This document shows, piece by piece, positions 8,269 through 18,720 of a DNA stretch of 64,000 nucleotides. The translations under genes and the position numbers were made by a program. This DNA comes from Enterococcus asini ATCC 700915 (GTDB lineage: Bacteria > Bacillota > Bacilli > Lactobacillales > Enterococcaceae): assembly GCF_000407365.1 (NCBI RefSeq), contig NZ_ASVU01000002.1, forward strand, positions 62,001 to 126,000, given 5' to 3'. How positions within the stretch are numbered: position 1 is the stretch's first letter; every line of letters starts with the position of its first letter. The notes below the pieces were generated by a model. The model worked only from the letters and a program-made list of their open reading frames with translations, was not told the DNA's origin and made no database searches.

Positions 8269-9258
8269 ATGGCAATTTTAGTATTAGGCGGAGCGGGTTA
8301 TATCGGCTCCCATGCAGTGGATCAATTAGTCAATAAAGGATATGAAGTGGTGGTAGTGGACAGCTTGTTCACCGGCCACAAAGCTGCGGTTCACGAAAAA
8401 GCAAAATTTTATGAAGGGGATATTCGCGACAAGGAATTCTTGAATAATGTCTTCGAACAAGAATCAATCGACGGAGTAATGCATTTTGCTGCTTTCTCTT
8501 TAGTCGGCGAATCCGTAGAAAAACCATTGATGTATTTCAACAACAACGTCTATGGCATGCAAGTATTGCTAGAAGTCATGAAAGCTCATGACGTGAAACA
8601 CATCGTCTTTTCTTCCACAGCGGCAACTTACGGGGAACCAGAAGTAGTACCTATTTCCGAAGATATGCCAACGAATCCAAAAAATCCATATGGTGAAAGC
8701 AAACTCATGATGGAAAAAATGATGAAGTGGTGTGACAACGCCTATGGCATGAAATATGTAGCTTTGCGCTACTTCAACGTGGCCGGCGCCAAAGCCGATG
8801 CTTCCATCGGGGAAGACCACGATCCGGAAACCCACTTAGTACCGATTATTTTGCAAGTGGCACTAGGCCAACGGGATTCTTTGAAAATCTTTGGGGATGA
8901 CTATGCCACACCAGATGGCACATGTATCCGAGATTACGTGCAAGTAGAAGACTTGATTGCCGCTCATATCTTGGCTTTGGAATACTTGAAAGCGGGCAAT
9001 CCATCCGATGCCTTTAACTTAGGCTCAAACGATGGCTACTCCGTTAAGGAAATGTTGGAAGCCGCTCGTGCTGTGACCGGTAAAGAAATTCCAGCTGAAG
9101 TTGTACCGCGTCGGGCTGGGGATCCTGCCCAATTGGTAGCGGCTAGCGAAAAGGCCCGTAACATTCTAGGTTGGGAACCAGCTTACACCGACATTAAAGA
9201 CATCATCCGGACCGCTTGGAACTGGCATGTGAGCCATCCGCACGGTTACGAAGACTAG
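8269..9258 (+). CDS. galE: UDP-glucose 4-epimerase
   Basis: Interconverts UDP-galactose and UDP-glucose with tightly bound NAD. The 329-residue short-chain dehydrogenase fold opens with [17 protein letters not shown], has the catalytic serine in [11 protein letters not shown] and the YxxxK pair in [25 protein letters not shown] before the ATG fixes the start 12 codons inside the longest open frame. Second gene of the gal operon. Confidence 0.97.
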   Translation: MAILVLGGAGYIGSHAVDQLVNKGYEVVVVDSLFTGHKAAVHEKAKFYEGDIRDKEFLNNVFEQESIDGVMHFAAFSLVGESVEKPLMYFNNNVYGMQVLLEVMKAHDVKHIVFSSTAATYGEPEVVPISEDMPTNPKNPYGESKLMMEKMMKWCDNAYGMKYVALRYFNVAGAKADASIGEDHDPETHLVPIILQVALGQRDSLKIFGDDYATPDGTCIRDYVQVEDLIAAHILALEYLKAGNPSDAFNLGSNDGYSVKEMLEAARAVTGKEIPAEVVPRRAGDPAQLVAASEKARNILGWEPAYTDIKDIIRTAWNWHVSHPHGYED

Positions 9259-9270
9259 GAGGCAATTTTC

Positions 9271-10752
9271 ATGACACTCAGTCAAACCATTTTTGACTTT
9301 ACCACATTGGCTATTCACTTTGGTGGCTGGATGGATATGGACCGGCTGTACTTGCAAAATCGCGTCTTAGGCATGATTGGCGAGGATGCTTTAGGGGACG
9401 TGGAGGTCAAACCGGCCGAACGGACTTCGGTGGAATTATTAGACGAGCTCGTAGCTTGCGCAAAGAAAAATGGTGTAATCGGGGACACATTGGCGGAAAG
9501 AGAAATCTTAGAAGCCCAATTAATGGACTTGATGACGCCACCGCCTTCCGTAGTCAACGCTTTGTTTGCCCAACATTACTCTAAAGACCCTCAAGAAGCG
9601 ACGGATTACTTCTTTGAGTTGTGTAAGACCAATGATTACATCAAAACCCGGGCCATTGCCAAAAACATCGTCTTTCCAGCAGAAACCGAATACGGTACTT
9701 TAGAAATCACGATTAACTTATCCAAACCAGAAAAAGATCCCAAAGAAATCGCTGCGCAACGGAACAGTGCTTCTGTGGATTATCCTAAATGCATGCTCTG
9801 CATGGAAAATGAAGGCTACAAAGGCCGCATGAATTACCCTGCTCGGACCAATCATCGGATCATTCGCATGAATTTGGACGGGGAGGCGTGGGGCTTCCAG
9901 TACTCTCCTTATGCCTATTACAACGAGCACTGCATCGTTTTGGCCAATGAACACCGGCCGATGAAAATCAATCGCCAAACCTTTGAGCGCTTGGTGAAAG
10001 TAATCGAAGTCTTGCCTCATTACTTCGTAGGCTCTAATGCGGACTTGCCAATCGTCGGGGGTTCGATTTTAAGTCACGACCACTATCAAGGAGGCCGGCA
10101 TACTTTTGCCATGGCTAAAGCCCCGGTGGAACGTAGCTTTGAACTCCCTAGTTTTGGTGGTGTTCAAGCCGGCATCGTGAAATGGCCGATGTCTGTAATT
10201 CGCTTGCAATCGGCTGATACAACTGAACTAGTAGCGGCTAGTGAGTATATCTTGAATGAATGGCGGGAGTACTCTGATCCTAGCGTTGAAGTCAATGCCT
10301 ACTCACCAGATGGCACGCCTCATCACACCATTACGCCCATTGCTCGGAAAAATGGCGATGTCTATGAAATGGATTTGGTCTTGCGGGATAACAATGTTTC
10401 CGAAGAATACCCAGAAGGCATTTTCCATCCTCATCCAGAAGTGCAACACATTAAGAAAGAAAATATCGGCTTAATCGAAGTCATGGGCTTGGCAGTACTG
10501 CCACCACGCTTGGCGACGGAATTAACCGAAGTGGAACGTTACTTGCTAGGTGAAGACAATCAAATCGCTGCCTACCATTTGGATTGGGCCGATGAATTGA
10601 AAGAGCGCTATGACTTCATAAGAGAAAATGTAGAAGCAATCGTGCAAAAAGAAGTCGGCTTAGTCTTTGCCAAAGTCTTGGAACACGCGGGCGTCTTTAA
10701 ACGGGATGAAGTCGGCCAAGCCGCTTTCGACCGTTTCATCCAAACACTCTAG
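9271..10752 (+). CDS. galT: UDP-glucose-hexose-1-phosphate uridylyltransferase (class II GalT)
   Basis: Exchanges UMP between UDP-glucose and galactose-1-phosphate. At 493 residues it belongs to the long Firmicute class II family rather than the short E. coli type. Conserved features include the CMLCMENEGYKGRMNYPAR block, SILSHDHYQGG with the family's paired histidines near residue 270, and IFHPHPEVQHIKKENIGLIE. It follows galE at 12 bases. Identity is firm. Confidence 0.95.
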   Translation: MTLSQTIFDFTTLAIHFGGWMDMDRLYLQNRVLGMIGEDALGDVEVKPAERTSVELLDELVACAKKNGVIGDTLAEREILEAQLMDLMTPPPSVVNALFAQHYSKDPQEATDYFFELCKTNDYIKTRAIAKNIVFPAETEYGTLEITINLSKPEKDPKEIAAQRNSASVDYPKCMLCMENEGYKGRMNYPARTNHRIIRMNLDGEAWGFQYSPYAYYNEHCIVLANEHRPMKINRQTFERLVKVIEVLPHYFVGSNADLPIVGGSILSHDHYQGGRHTFAMAKAPVERSFELPSFGGVQAGIVKWPMSVIRLQSADTTELVAASEYILNEWREYSDPSVEVNAYSPDGTPHHTITPIARKNGDVYEMDLVLRDNNVSEEYPEGIFHPHPEVQHIKKENIGLIEVMGLAVLPPRLATELTEVERYLLGEDNQIAAYHLDWADELKERYDFIRENVEAIVQKEVGLVFAKVLEHAGVFKRDEVGQAAFDRFIQTL

Positions 10753-11751
<999 letters not shown>

Positions 11752-11793
11752 GCACTAAGTGGAAGCATCTCGTACATGCACATAAGCATCATC

Positions 11794-11832
11794 GGAAGGC
11801 TGGGTCATGCTTTTGACCGAGCCTTCTTTTAA
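11794..11832 (+). terminator. Terminator of the gal operon
   Basis: GAAGGCT-G-GGTCA pairs with TGACC-G-AGCCTTC around a short loop and is followed by TTTT. Confidence 0.85.
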
Positions 11833-11893
11833 AATAAGTGGGTCTGTGCTATAATATTCTATTTGTAAGTATCTGAAAGAAGGACCGTATCCC

Positions 11894-12610
11894 ATGAAAA
11901 TCTTGGCATTTGACACTTCCAACCAAACCTTAACCTTAGGCCTTTTAGACGATGGCCAGCTGGTGGGAGAGTTAACCACCACTAACAATAAGAACCATAG
12001 CACCACTTTGATGCCGGCGATTAGTCAATTAATGGAGGCAGTGAGGTGGACACCTCAAGATTTAGACCGCATTGTGGTCGCCCAAGGACCAGGCTCTTAT
12101 ACAGGACTGCGAATCGGCGTTACCACAGCGAAAACTTTGGCGGCTACCTTGCAGATTGATTTGGTAGGGATTTCCAGCTTGAAGACTTTGGCAGCCAATG
12201 CGGTAGGCGTGTCAGGCGTTATCGTGCCTTTGTTCGATGCTCGGCGACAAAATGTCTATGCAGCTGGATATGCTTGGTCAAATGAAGAGCTGACCACAGT
12301 TTTGCCGGATCAGCACATTTCTTTGGTGGAGTTGTTGGACAAGCTTCAAGGACAAGAGGTCTTGTTTTTAGGGGCAGATGTGGCGAAATTCAAAGAAACT
12401 ATTCTGGAAAAATTGCCCCAAGCCCGGTTTGCACCGGTGCCTAATTGGGACGTTCCGAATGGAATCACCTTGGCTACCTTAGGGGAGGCGGCCACACCGG
12501 CAGGAGAGATTGATTCTTTCGTGCCCCAGTATTTAAAACGGGTAGAAGCTGAAGAAAAATGGCTACAGACCCATACACCGGGGAATGAGGAGTATGTTGA
12601 AAAGATTTAG
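11894..12610 (+). CDS. tsaB: tRNA t6A biosynthesis protein TsaB
   Basis: The 238-residue ASKHA-fold partner of TsaD in making N6-threonylcarbamoyl-adenosine on ANN-decoding tRNAs. It starts MKILAFDTSNQTLTLGL and carries VAQGPGSYTGLRIGVTTAKTL, the diagnostic loop. A TATAAT box about 40 bases upstream makes it the first gene of a tsaB-rimI-rimI-tsaD operon, an arrangement common in Lactobacillales. Confidence 0.95.
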   Translation: MKILAFDTSNQTLTLGLLDDGQLVGELTTTNNKNHSTTLMPAISQLMEAVRWTPQDLDRIVVAQGPGSYTGLRIGVTTAKTLAATLQIDLVGISSLKTLAANAVGVSGVIVPLFDARRQNVYAAGYAWSNEELTTVLPDQHISLVELLDKLQGQEVLFLGADVAKFKETILEKLPQARFAPVPNWDVPNGITLATLGEAATPAGEIDSFVPQYLKRVEAEEKWLQTHTPGNEEYVEKI

Positions 12611-13136
12611 GGCAATCTGGGACACATTGGCCCAAAAGAACGCGCCACAGTTGGAGCGGCAAGTCGCAACAATCGGCGAGAAGCATTATGTAATCCGGGA
12701 ATTGCGCACGGAAGATATCAAAGCTTTAATCGAAGTCCAGCGGGAAGTCTACCGGGGAAATCTCCCTTGGTCCCGTTCGGCTTTCGTATCAGAGCTTGTA
12801 TCGCCATTGCCCCATTTGTATCTGTGTGCGGAGTACGAACAAAAAATCGTGGCTTTTTGTGGCTGTCGTATTAATGGCAATGATGGACACGTGACCAATG
12901 TGGCGGTTTTGCCGAATTACCAAGGGATGGGAATTGGCACTTGGCTACTGCAGCAATCGGAAACTTTTGCGAAAAGCAGAGGTTGTTTGACGATGTCCTT
13001 GGAAGTTCGTTTAAGCAATCGGGATGCCCAGCGTTTGTACCGCAAATTGGGGTATGTTTCCCGGGCGATTAAAGAAGGTTACTATGACGAAACCAATGAA
13101 GACGCACTGGATATGGTGAAGTACATTGAAGAATAA
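12585..13136 (+). CDS. rimI: Ribosomal-protein-alanine acetyltransferase-like GNAT protein (RimI)
   Basis: A GNAT acetyltransferase of about 180 residues with an N-terminal extension of some 30 residues. The acetyl-CoA loop is in NVAVLPNYQGMGIGTWLL. RimI acetylates the N-terminus of ribosomal protein S18 in E. coli; substrates here are inferred from family and neighbourhood. The gene overlaps the end of tsaB; a second ATG three codons in is an equally possible start. Confidence 0.85.
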   Translation: MRSMLKRFRAIWDTLAQKNAPQLERQVATIGEKHYVIRELRTEDIKALIEVQREVYRGNLPWSRSAFVSELVSPLPHLYLCAEYEQKIVAFCGCRINGNDGHVTNVAVLPNYQGMGIGTWLLQQSETFAKSRGCLTMSLEVRLSNRDAQRLYRKLGYVSRAIKEGYYDETNEDALDMVKYIEE

Positions 13137-13599
13137 ATTAACTTTACGGCGTTATTACAAACACGAGGAACCGACTTGCCTCTATGAGTTAGCGGCAGCA
13201 TCCTATGGTCAGAGCCCTTGGCGCTTGGACCAATTTGCAGATGATTTACGAGGAGAGCGCAGTCTGTATTTTGTAGCGGAGTTGGCGGAAACAAGTAGGC
13301 CAGTCGGGTTTATCAGCTGCCATCGAATCTTAGATGAGGTGGAAATCACCAATCTAGCGGTCCATCCCTCCTGGAGTCGTCAGGGCATCGCCAAAGCACT
13401 TTTGGCAACTCTGTTTGCTACTGTGGCTTCAGGAGAACAGTTGACCAAAGTCTTTTTAGAAGTCCGTATGAGCAATGAAAAAGCGCAACAACTATACTTA
13501 GGCCGAGGCTTTGAAGAAATCAATCGCCGGAAGCATTATTATGAAAATCCTGCAGAAGATGCATTGATTATGTGTAAAATCCTACCTAAGCTACCTTGA
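13126..13599 (+). CDS. Second RimI-like GNAT acetyltransferase
   Basis: A 157-residue acetyltransferase with [21 protein letters not shown] as acetyl-CoA loop and [20 protein letters not shown] as the typical motif B. It appears to start at TTG inside the end of the preceding gene and overlaps tsaD's upstream region, so the four genes are tightly coupled. Two RimI paralogues in tandem between tsaB and tsaD are usual in enterococci; which one modifies S18 cannot be told from sequence. Confidence 0.85.
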   Translation: MKNKLTLRRYYKHEEPTCLYELAAASYGQSPWRLDQFADDLRGERSLYFVAELAETSRPVGFISCHRILDEVEITNLAVHPSWSRQGIAKALLATLFATVASGEQLTKVFLEVRMSNEKAQQLYLGRGFEEINRRKHYYENPAEDALIMCKILPKLP

Positions 13600-13616
13600 A
13601 AGGAAGTATTCGTAAC

Positions 13617-14645
13617 GTGAACAAGTCACCCGAATTAATTTTAGCCATCGAATCTAGCTGTGACGAAACCAGTGTTGCAGTGGTGAAGGATGGCCATGAA
13701 ATCTTAAGCAATATCGTCGCATCCCAAATCAAAAGTCATCAACGTTTTGGTGGGGTAGTTCCAGAAGTTGCTAGTCGACATCATGTGGAGCAGATTACCT
13801 TGTGCTTGCGAGAAGCGCTAGCAGAGGCTCAGGTGACACCGGCAGAGCTCAGCGCCGTGGCAGTTACCTATGGTCCAGGGCTAGTAGGCTCTCTTTTGAT
13901 TGGCTTATCTGCGGCGAAGGCTTTTGCTTGGGCTCATGAGTTGCCTTTGATTCCTGTGAACCACATGGCGGGACATATCTATGCAGCACGTTTTGTGGCG
14001 CCTTTAGAGTTTCCTTTAATGGCTTTATTGGTCAGTGGGGGGCACACGGAGTTAGTATATATGAAAGCCGACGGAGAGTACGAAATCATTGGTCAAACCC
14101 GAGATGATGCGGCCGGTGAAGCCTACGACAAGGTCGGCCGGGTGTTAGGGTTGACTTATCCAAGTGGCAAAGAAATCGACCAGTTAGCTCATGAAGGCGA
14201 AGACGTCTTTCACTTTCCACGGGCTATGATCAATGAAGGCCATTTTGATTTTAGCTTCAGTGGTTTAAAGAGTGCGTTTATTAATTTGGTACATAACGGG
14301 GAGCAGCGTGGGGAAACCTACTCTAAAGTTGATTTGGCGGCAAGTTTTCAAGCCAGTGTCTGCGATGTTTTGATTACCAAAACCTTACGAGCACTAAAGG
14401 AATATCCGGTGAAACAATTGATTGTAGCCGGTGGGGTGGCGGCCAATCAAGGGTTGCGCGTTGGCTTGACTCAAGCGTTGGCTGAGAGTGACTTGACTAC
14501 CGAGCTATTGATTCCACCGCTTCGGCTTTGTGGGGACAATGGTGCGATGATCGGTGCGGCAGCCCACGTGCAGTTGCAAAAAGGCGACTTTGCCGACCTC
14601 AGCTTAAATGCCGATCCTAGCCTGTCCTTTCAAGAAATGGCGTAA
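13617..14645 (+). CDS. tsaD: tRNA N6-adenosine threonylcarbamoyltransferase
   Basis: The catalytic subunit of t6A formation, transferring the threonylcarbamoyl group to A37. The protein of about 342 residues has the metal-binding [22 protein letters not shown], and [13 protein letters not shown] motifs and the opening [20 protein letters not shown] is chosen as start because the resulting N-terminus matches the family; a TTG seven codons upstream is the alternative. Last gene of the operon. Confidence 0.95.
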   Translation: MNKSPELILAIESSCDETSVAVVKDGHEILSNIVASQIKSHQRFGGVVPEVASRHHVEQITLCLREALAEAQVTPAELSAVAVTYGPGLVGSLLIGLSAAKAFAWAHELPLIPVNHMAGHIYAARFVAPLEFPLMALLVSGGHTELVYMKADGEYEIIGQTRDDAAGEAYDKVGRVLGLTYPSGKEIDQLAHEGEDVFHFPRAMINEGHFDFSFSGLKSAFINLVHNGEQRGETYSKVDLAASFQASVCDVLITKTLRALKEYPVKQLIVAGGVAANQGLRVGLTQALAESDLTTELLIPPLRLCGDNGAMIGAAAHVQLQKGDFADLSLNADPSLSFQEMA

Positions 14646-14658
14646 TTAAATCTAAAAC

Positions 14659-14707
14659 AAAAAGCAACCTGCCCAGACTGAATAAGGTCTGGGCAGGCTG
14701 CTTTTTG
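14659..14707. terminator. Bidirectional terminator
   Basis: CCTGCCCAGAC pairs with GTCTGGGCAGG, extended by AAAAAGCA and TGCTTTTT. It separates convergent tsaD and the histidine kinase gene. Confidence 0.9.
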
Positions 14708-14708
14708 T

Positions 14709-15788
14709 TTAGGTTTTAGGTAAAGTGAGAATCATTTGGAAGGTGCCGTTTTGGCTTTCTGCATGCAAAGTGCCCCCGTGGTGTTCGATGATTTCTTTGG
14801 CGATAGGAAGGCCTAAGCCGGTACCCCCGGTTTGGCTGTTCCGGGCGCTGTCGCTTCGATAAAAGGGTTCAAATATTCGTTCCAAGCGATTTTGGGGAAT
14901 GGTCGCACCGTGATTGGTGAGGGTTAGCTGGACTTGCTGATGCTCTTCTTTTAATTCTAAGCTTAGTGCTGTTTTCGGGTCCGCGTAGTTAATGGCATTT
15001 TTTATCAGGTTGTCTAACACGCGCTCGAATTTTTCCACGTCGACTTCAAGTTGGATATTGGAAGCAAGTTCTAACTGCCAAGTCAGCTCTTTTGGCGCCA
15101 TTACCGGGAGAAACTCGTAGCTGAGCTGTTCGATCATCAGAGACAAATCCACCAGGCGCTTTTCTAAAGTAATCGTGGTGAGGTTGAAACGGGTAATTTC
15201 AAAAAATTCATTGATCAAGCTTTCTAAGCGTTGGGCTTTTTCTAGGGTAATCTGGGTATATTTGCTACGGGTAGCCATGTCTAATTCCGGCTGTTCGATT
15301 AACAAAGTTAAATACCCGATAATACTGGTCAAAGGGGTCCGCAGATCATGGGCCAAATAGACGATTAATTCATTTTTACGCTGTTCGGCTTCACTAGCGG
15401 CTCGCTGATGAAAGAGGCTGTCTTCCCGGATTTGATTGATTTCAACTTCGAATTCGGCCAAATCTTTTGAAAGGTAGATGGTCTTTTCCGGAGTGGTAAT
15501 CAGCTGTTTCGTAGCAGAAAAAGCCTGATCCAAATAACGAGTGGCTTTGGCGATAAAGTAAAAAGTCAAAGCCAGCCAACAGATTAAGGCCGTCACCACC
15601 ACCAAAATGGTCAAATGCTGATTCGCCCAGGCGAGAAATGGGTAACCAAAATCATCGTAATACCACGCTCGACTGCCTAAGAGAAATTTCAAAGCAAAGG
15701 GGACGAGTAAAGTAATTCCCACCGCTAAAAGTGCGGCCAGAATATATTGCTTAATAAGCTTGCGGCTTAAAATCAGACTATGCTTCAA
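14709..15788 (-). CDS. Sensor histidine kinase (two membrane helices, VanS-like)
   Basis: A kinase of about 359 residues with two N-terminal membrane helices enclosing a short loop of about 25 residues, a linker, then the H-box YLAHDLRTPLTSIIG (about H147), N-box LIKNAINYAD and G-boxes TGGTGLGLPIAKEI. The short external loop suggests intramembrane or cell-wall stress sensing, as in VanS/VncS-type kinases. TTG within the end of the regulator gene, preceded by GGGGTGGG, is the likely start. Signal unknown. Confidence 0.88.
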   Translation of the reverse strand: MKHSLILSRKLIKQYILAALLAVGITLLVPFALKFLLGSRAWYYDDFGYPFLAWANQHLTILVVVTALICWLALTFYFIAKATRYLDQAFSATKQLITTPEKTIYLSKDLAEFEVEINQIREDSLFHQRAASEAEQRKNELIVYLAHDLRTPLTSIIGYLTLLIEQPELDMATRSKYTQITLEKAQRLESLINEFFEITRFNLTTITLEKRLVDLSLMIEQLSYEFLPVMAPKELTWQLELASNIQLEVDVEKFERVLDNLIKNAINYADPKTALSLELKEEHQQVQLTLTNHGATIPQNRLERIFEPFYRSDSARNSQTGGTGLGLPIAKEIIEHHGGTLHAESQNGTFQMILTLPKT

Positions 15789-16470
15789 TGGTGTAACCCA
15801 CCCCCCAGACGGTTTTGATAAATTTTGGTTTACGAGGTGGCTCATTTAATTTATCCCGTAAGCGGGCGATATGGGCCATGACCGTATTGTTATTGTCCAG
15901 ATACTTTTCCTCCCAAACGGCTTCAAAGAGCGCTTCGGAAGAGACGACTTGCCCCTGATGTTCGCAAAGATACCAGAGGATTTTGAATTCCAAAGGGGTC
16001 AGGTGGATTTCCGTGCCATAAAGAAAGACCTTATGACTCCCTAAGGAAACCGAAAGTCCTTGGTAATCAAAGACCCTTTGATTGTCACCGGCAAGGGCTC
16101 CGGTATTGTAAGTCTGATAACGTCGCAACTGGGTTTTTACCCGAGCGACGACCTCCAGTGGATTAAAAGGTTTTGTGATGTAGTCATCGGCCCCTAACGT
16201 CAGTCCGGTGATTTTGTCCAGTTGTTCATCTTTTGCCGTCAGCATCAGCACCGGAAAGAGGTAGTCTTGGCGGATTTTTTTGAGAATATCAAAGCCATCC
16301 GCATCTGGGAGCATCACATCTAAAAGAGCCAAATCCAGCTCAGGGGAGAGATTTGCCAGGGCTTCTTGCCCGTTATAGGCCGTGATGATTTCAAAGCCTT
16401 CATTTTTTAAAAAGGTTGCCAATAAGTCGGCAATGTCTTTTTCATCGTCTAAGATTAATACTTTGGTCAT
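15778..16470 (-). CDS. OmpR-family response regulator
   Basis: A 230-residue regulator with a receiver domain (acidic LDDEKD near the N-terminus, phosphoacceptor D51 in LALLDVMLPDADGF, K in LTAKDEQ) and a C-terminal winged helix (TPLEFKILWYLCEHQGQVVS). It is translationally coupled to the kinase. VanR/VncR-like in overall character; the regulon is unknown, but the peptidase gene just upstream on the same strand is a possible target or cargo. Confidence 0.92.
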   Translation of the reverse strand: MTKVLILDDEKDIADLLATFLKNEGFEIITAYNGQEALANLSPELDLALLDVMLPDADGFDILKKIRQDYLFPVLMLTAKDEQLDKITGLTLGADDYITKPFNPLEVVARVKTQLRRYQTYNTGALAGDNQRVFDYQGLSVSLGSHKVFLYGTEIHLTPLEFKILWYLCEHQGQVVSSEALFEAVWEEKYLDNNNTVMAHIARLRDKLNEPPRKPKFIKTVWGVGYTIEA

Positions 16471-16522
16471 TTTGTTGCTCCTTTAACCGTTTTTACCAGT
16501 ATAGAGGAAAGGTCTGGCCTTG

Positions 16523-17224
16523 TCATGCCCGCCAAAGTGCCCAATAATTAACCGCTTCGTTTAAGAATGTTTCCATGGACCAGCTCTTTTCGTAATGTTT
16601 CTTTTGAGGATCATCATTAGGGTCATAAGTCCGCAGATGCCCTTGATTGTCTGTGGCAAGCACGAGTAAGTGACCACTTGTGGTAAAAGTTCCTGCTCCT
16701 ACCGAAACGATAATAGGAATGCCTTGGTTCATGAGTTCTTTGGCATGGTTGTAATGATTACCGAGATTTTCATACTGATAACCTTGATCCTTAGCAAAGT
16801 CTTCGAAAATTTGCCAAGAGGTTCCTTGTCCTTTGACATAGTAGCGATTTTGCGACCAGTCCAAAACTTTTGTGAGATCCGGAGTTTGTTGTTTCCAGTA
16901 ACCGTCGATCATAGCGAGGGAAGCCAAGGCACAGCCGTTATGAGCGATATCGTTATCGTTTTTTTCTAATCCATAAGCTAACTTGGCCCAGCGTTCGTCT
17001 TTTTGTAAGAGGAGTGTTAGTTTTGGGTCTTTTTGGTCTTGTTGTAAGACTTGATTGGCTTTTTCGCTGAAACTAGCCGGTAACAGCTCTAATTCACTAT
17101 TTTGGGCTTGCAAGAAGTACCAACCGCCGATTAGGAAGAGTCCGCCTAATAGGAGTAGCAAGAGTTGATTGATCCTTTTGGTTTCTTGAATTTTTCTTCT
17201 TGGGTAGGTTTTAGTTGTAATCAT
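16523..17224 (-). CDS. Membrane-anchored C39-like cysteine peptidase
   Basis: A protein of about 233 residues with a basic N-terminus, a signal-anchor helix (LLLLLLGGLFLIGGWYF) and a C39-like peptidase domain. Catalytic Cys is in HNGCALASLAM, His in TSGHLLVLA and an Asp in YDPNDD. It faces the outside. It lies 50 bases before the response-regulator gene on the same strand. Start is set by CGGAGGAA before ATG-ATT. It may process a peptide or cell-wall protein; no bacteriocin precursor is seen nearby. Confidence 0.82.
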   Translation of the reverse strand: MITTKTYPRRKIQETKRINQLLLLLLGGLFLIGGWYFLQAQNSELELLPASFSEKANQVLQQDQKDPKLTLLLQKDERWAKLAYGLEKNDNDIAHNGCALASLAMIDGYWKQQTPDLTKVLDWSQNRYYVKGQGTSWQIFEDFAKDQGYQYENLGNHYNHAKELMNQGIPIIVSVGAGTFTTSGHLLVLATDNQGHLRTYDPNDDPQKKHYEKSWSMETFLNEAVNYWALWRA

Positions 17225-17354
17225 TTTCTTCCTCCGTTTTTTCATTTTGCCTCTCTTCTTGTAGTGTAACGGAGGCATGAAAAGGAGGCATCACGATATT
17301 CTTGAGAAGTTCTTACGATTTCCTGACAATTTGAGAAAAGCGTCAAAGCGCATT

Positions 17355-17401
17355 AGAAAACGGTAACGGAATAATAGGTGCCTGTTTTTCTTTAAGGTAT
17401 A
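17355..17401 (+). promoter_or_regulatory. cre-like site and -10 box ahead of arcA
   Basis: AGAAAACGGTAACG matches the CcpA consensus TGWAANCGNTNWCA at 12 of 14 positions. A TATAAT box follows near 17398 with no strong -35 partner, which fits an activated or regulated promoter. Catabolite repression of the arginine deiminase pathway is well known in this group. Confidence 0.6.
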
Positions 17402-17436
17402 ATGAAGAAAAGCCTAGTCGAAGGAGTGTGAGCCAA

Positions 17437-18663
17437 ATGTCAGTCATTCAAGTGTATTCAGAAATCGGTCCCTTAAAGCAAGTCTTGCTAAAACGTCCAG
17501 GAGCCGAAGTGGAAAATATGACGCCAGAAAGTATGAACCAACTGCTTTTTGACGATATTCCTTACTTAAAATCGATCCAAAAAGAACATGACGCGTTTGC
17601 CCAATTATTGCAAGCTGAAGGAGTGGAGGTCCTTTATTTAGAAGAACTCGTGGCCCAAGCAATCACGACCTCAGAGCAGCAACAGGACTTCTTAGATTTA
17701 TTTTTACAAGAGTCTGGGATTGCAAAAGGCTATCTCTACGAAGGCCTAAAGGAGTATTTAGTCAGTTTTAATACGACAGAAATGCTTCAAAAACTCATGG
17801 CTGGAGTGCGCCAAGAGGAAGTGGGCTTGACACTTGCGGGAGCGTCTTTAAGCGAGATGCTCAAGATTCAAGAATCACCGTTTTACTTGGCGCCATTGCC
17901 TAGTTTGTATTTTCCCCGGGATATTTTAGCTTGCATCGGGACAGGGATTAGCATTCATCCCATGTCCTTTGAAGCCCGGAAAAGAGAGTCTTTGTTTGTG
18001 AGCTATCTCTATGAACACCATCCGCTATTTGCGGACAAAAAAACGCCTTTGTGGTTTGACCGTGATCTTCCCGGGTCTCTTGAAGGTGGGGATATCTTGG
18101 TCTTAAGTGCGGAAGTAGTGGCAGTGGGCATTAGTCAGAGAACCAAGCCCCAAGCCATCGAGTTATTGGCACAGCGGTTGTTTGCTCAAGGGGACTTCAC
18201 CAAAGTTCTTGCCATTAAAATTCCGCCCCAACGAGCTATGATGCATTTGGATACGGTTTTTACCATGGTGGATGTAGATAAATTCACCATTCATCCGGAA
18301 ATCTTATCAACGTCGGGTCATTTGGATATTTATGTGTTGGAACCTCAAGGAGAAAATCTGAAAATCACGAGGGAAGAAGACTTGCGCAAGGTTTTAAAAG
18401 AAGCCTTGAAGCTTGCGGAATTGACCTTGATTCCGACTGGGGGTGGCGATCGAATCGCTGCGGCCAGAGAGCAATGGAACGATGGCTCAAACACCTTAGC
18501 TCTTGCTCCAGGGAAAGTGGTCACTTACGATCGGAACCACGTTTCCAATAAGCAACTGCGAGAAGCAGGCGTCCAGGTCCTAGAGATTGCTTCTGGGGAA
18601 TTATCCCGAGGTAGAGGGGGGCCTCGCTGTATGAGTCAGCCTTTTTGGCGAGAAAGGCTTTAA
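17437..18663 (+). CDS. arcA: Arginine deiminase
   Basis: Hydrolyses arginine to citrulline and ammonia, giving energy and acid resistance. The 408-residue protein has the substrate loop FPRDILACIGTGISIHPM, the HLDTVFTMVD catalytic block and the C-terminal nucleophile region SRGRGGPRCMSQP. GAAGGAG before the second in-frame start supports the ATG at codon 4 of the longest frame. First gene of an arcA-arcB pair. Confidence 0.96.
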   Translation: MSVIQVYSEIGPLKQVLLKRPGAEVENMTPESMNQLLFDDIPYLKSIQKEHDAFAQLLQAEGVEVLYLEELVAQAITTSEQQQDFLDLFLQESGIAKGYLYEGLKEYLVSFNTTEMLQKLMAGVRQEEVGLTLAGASLSEMLKIQESPFYLAPLPSLYFPRDILACIGTGISIHPMSFEARKRESLFVSYLYEHHPLFADKKTPLWFDRDLPGSLEGGDILVLSAEVVAVGISQRTKPQAIELLAQRLFAQGDFTKVLAIKIPPQRAMMHLDTVFTMVDVDKFTIHPEILSTSGHLDIYVLEPQGENLKITREEDLRKVLKEALKLAELTLIPTGGGDRIAAAREQWNDGSNTLALAPGKVVTYDRNHVSNKQLREAGVQVLEIASGELSRGRGGPRCMSQPFWRERL

Positions 18664-18689
18664 AAAGTCCATTCATCATGTTACACTGT

Positions 18690-18703
18690 TGTATAAATAT
18701 ACA
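18690..18703 (+). promoter_or_regulatory. Possible ArgR operator between arcA and arcB
   Basis: TGTATAAATATACA is a palindrome with a two-base centre and resembles an ARG box. ArgR is encoded 3.4 kb downstream. The 57-bp gap between arcA and arcB is long enough to hold a second regulated start. Confidence 0.45.
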
Positions 18704-18720
18704 TAAAAGGAGAAAATGTG

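Noticed and set aside
16523-17224. C39-like peptidase as part of a bacteriocin exporter
   Set aside because: There is no ABC transporter domain and no double-glycine precursor nearby; it is a stand-alone anchored peptidase.
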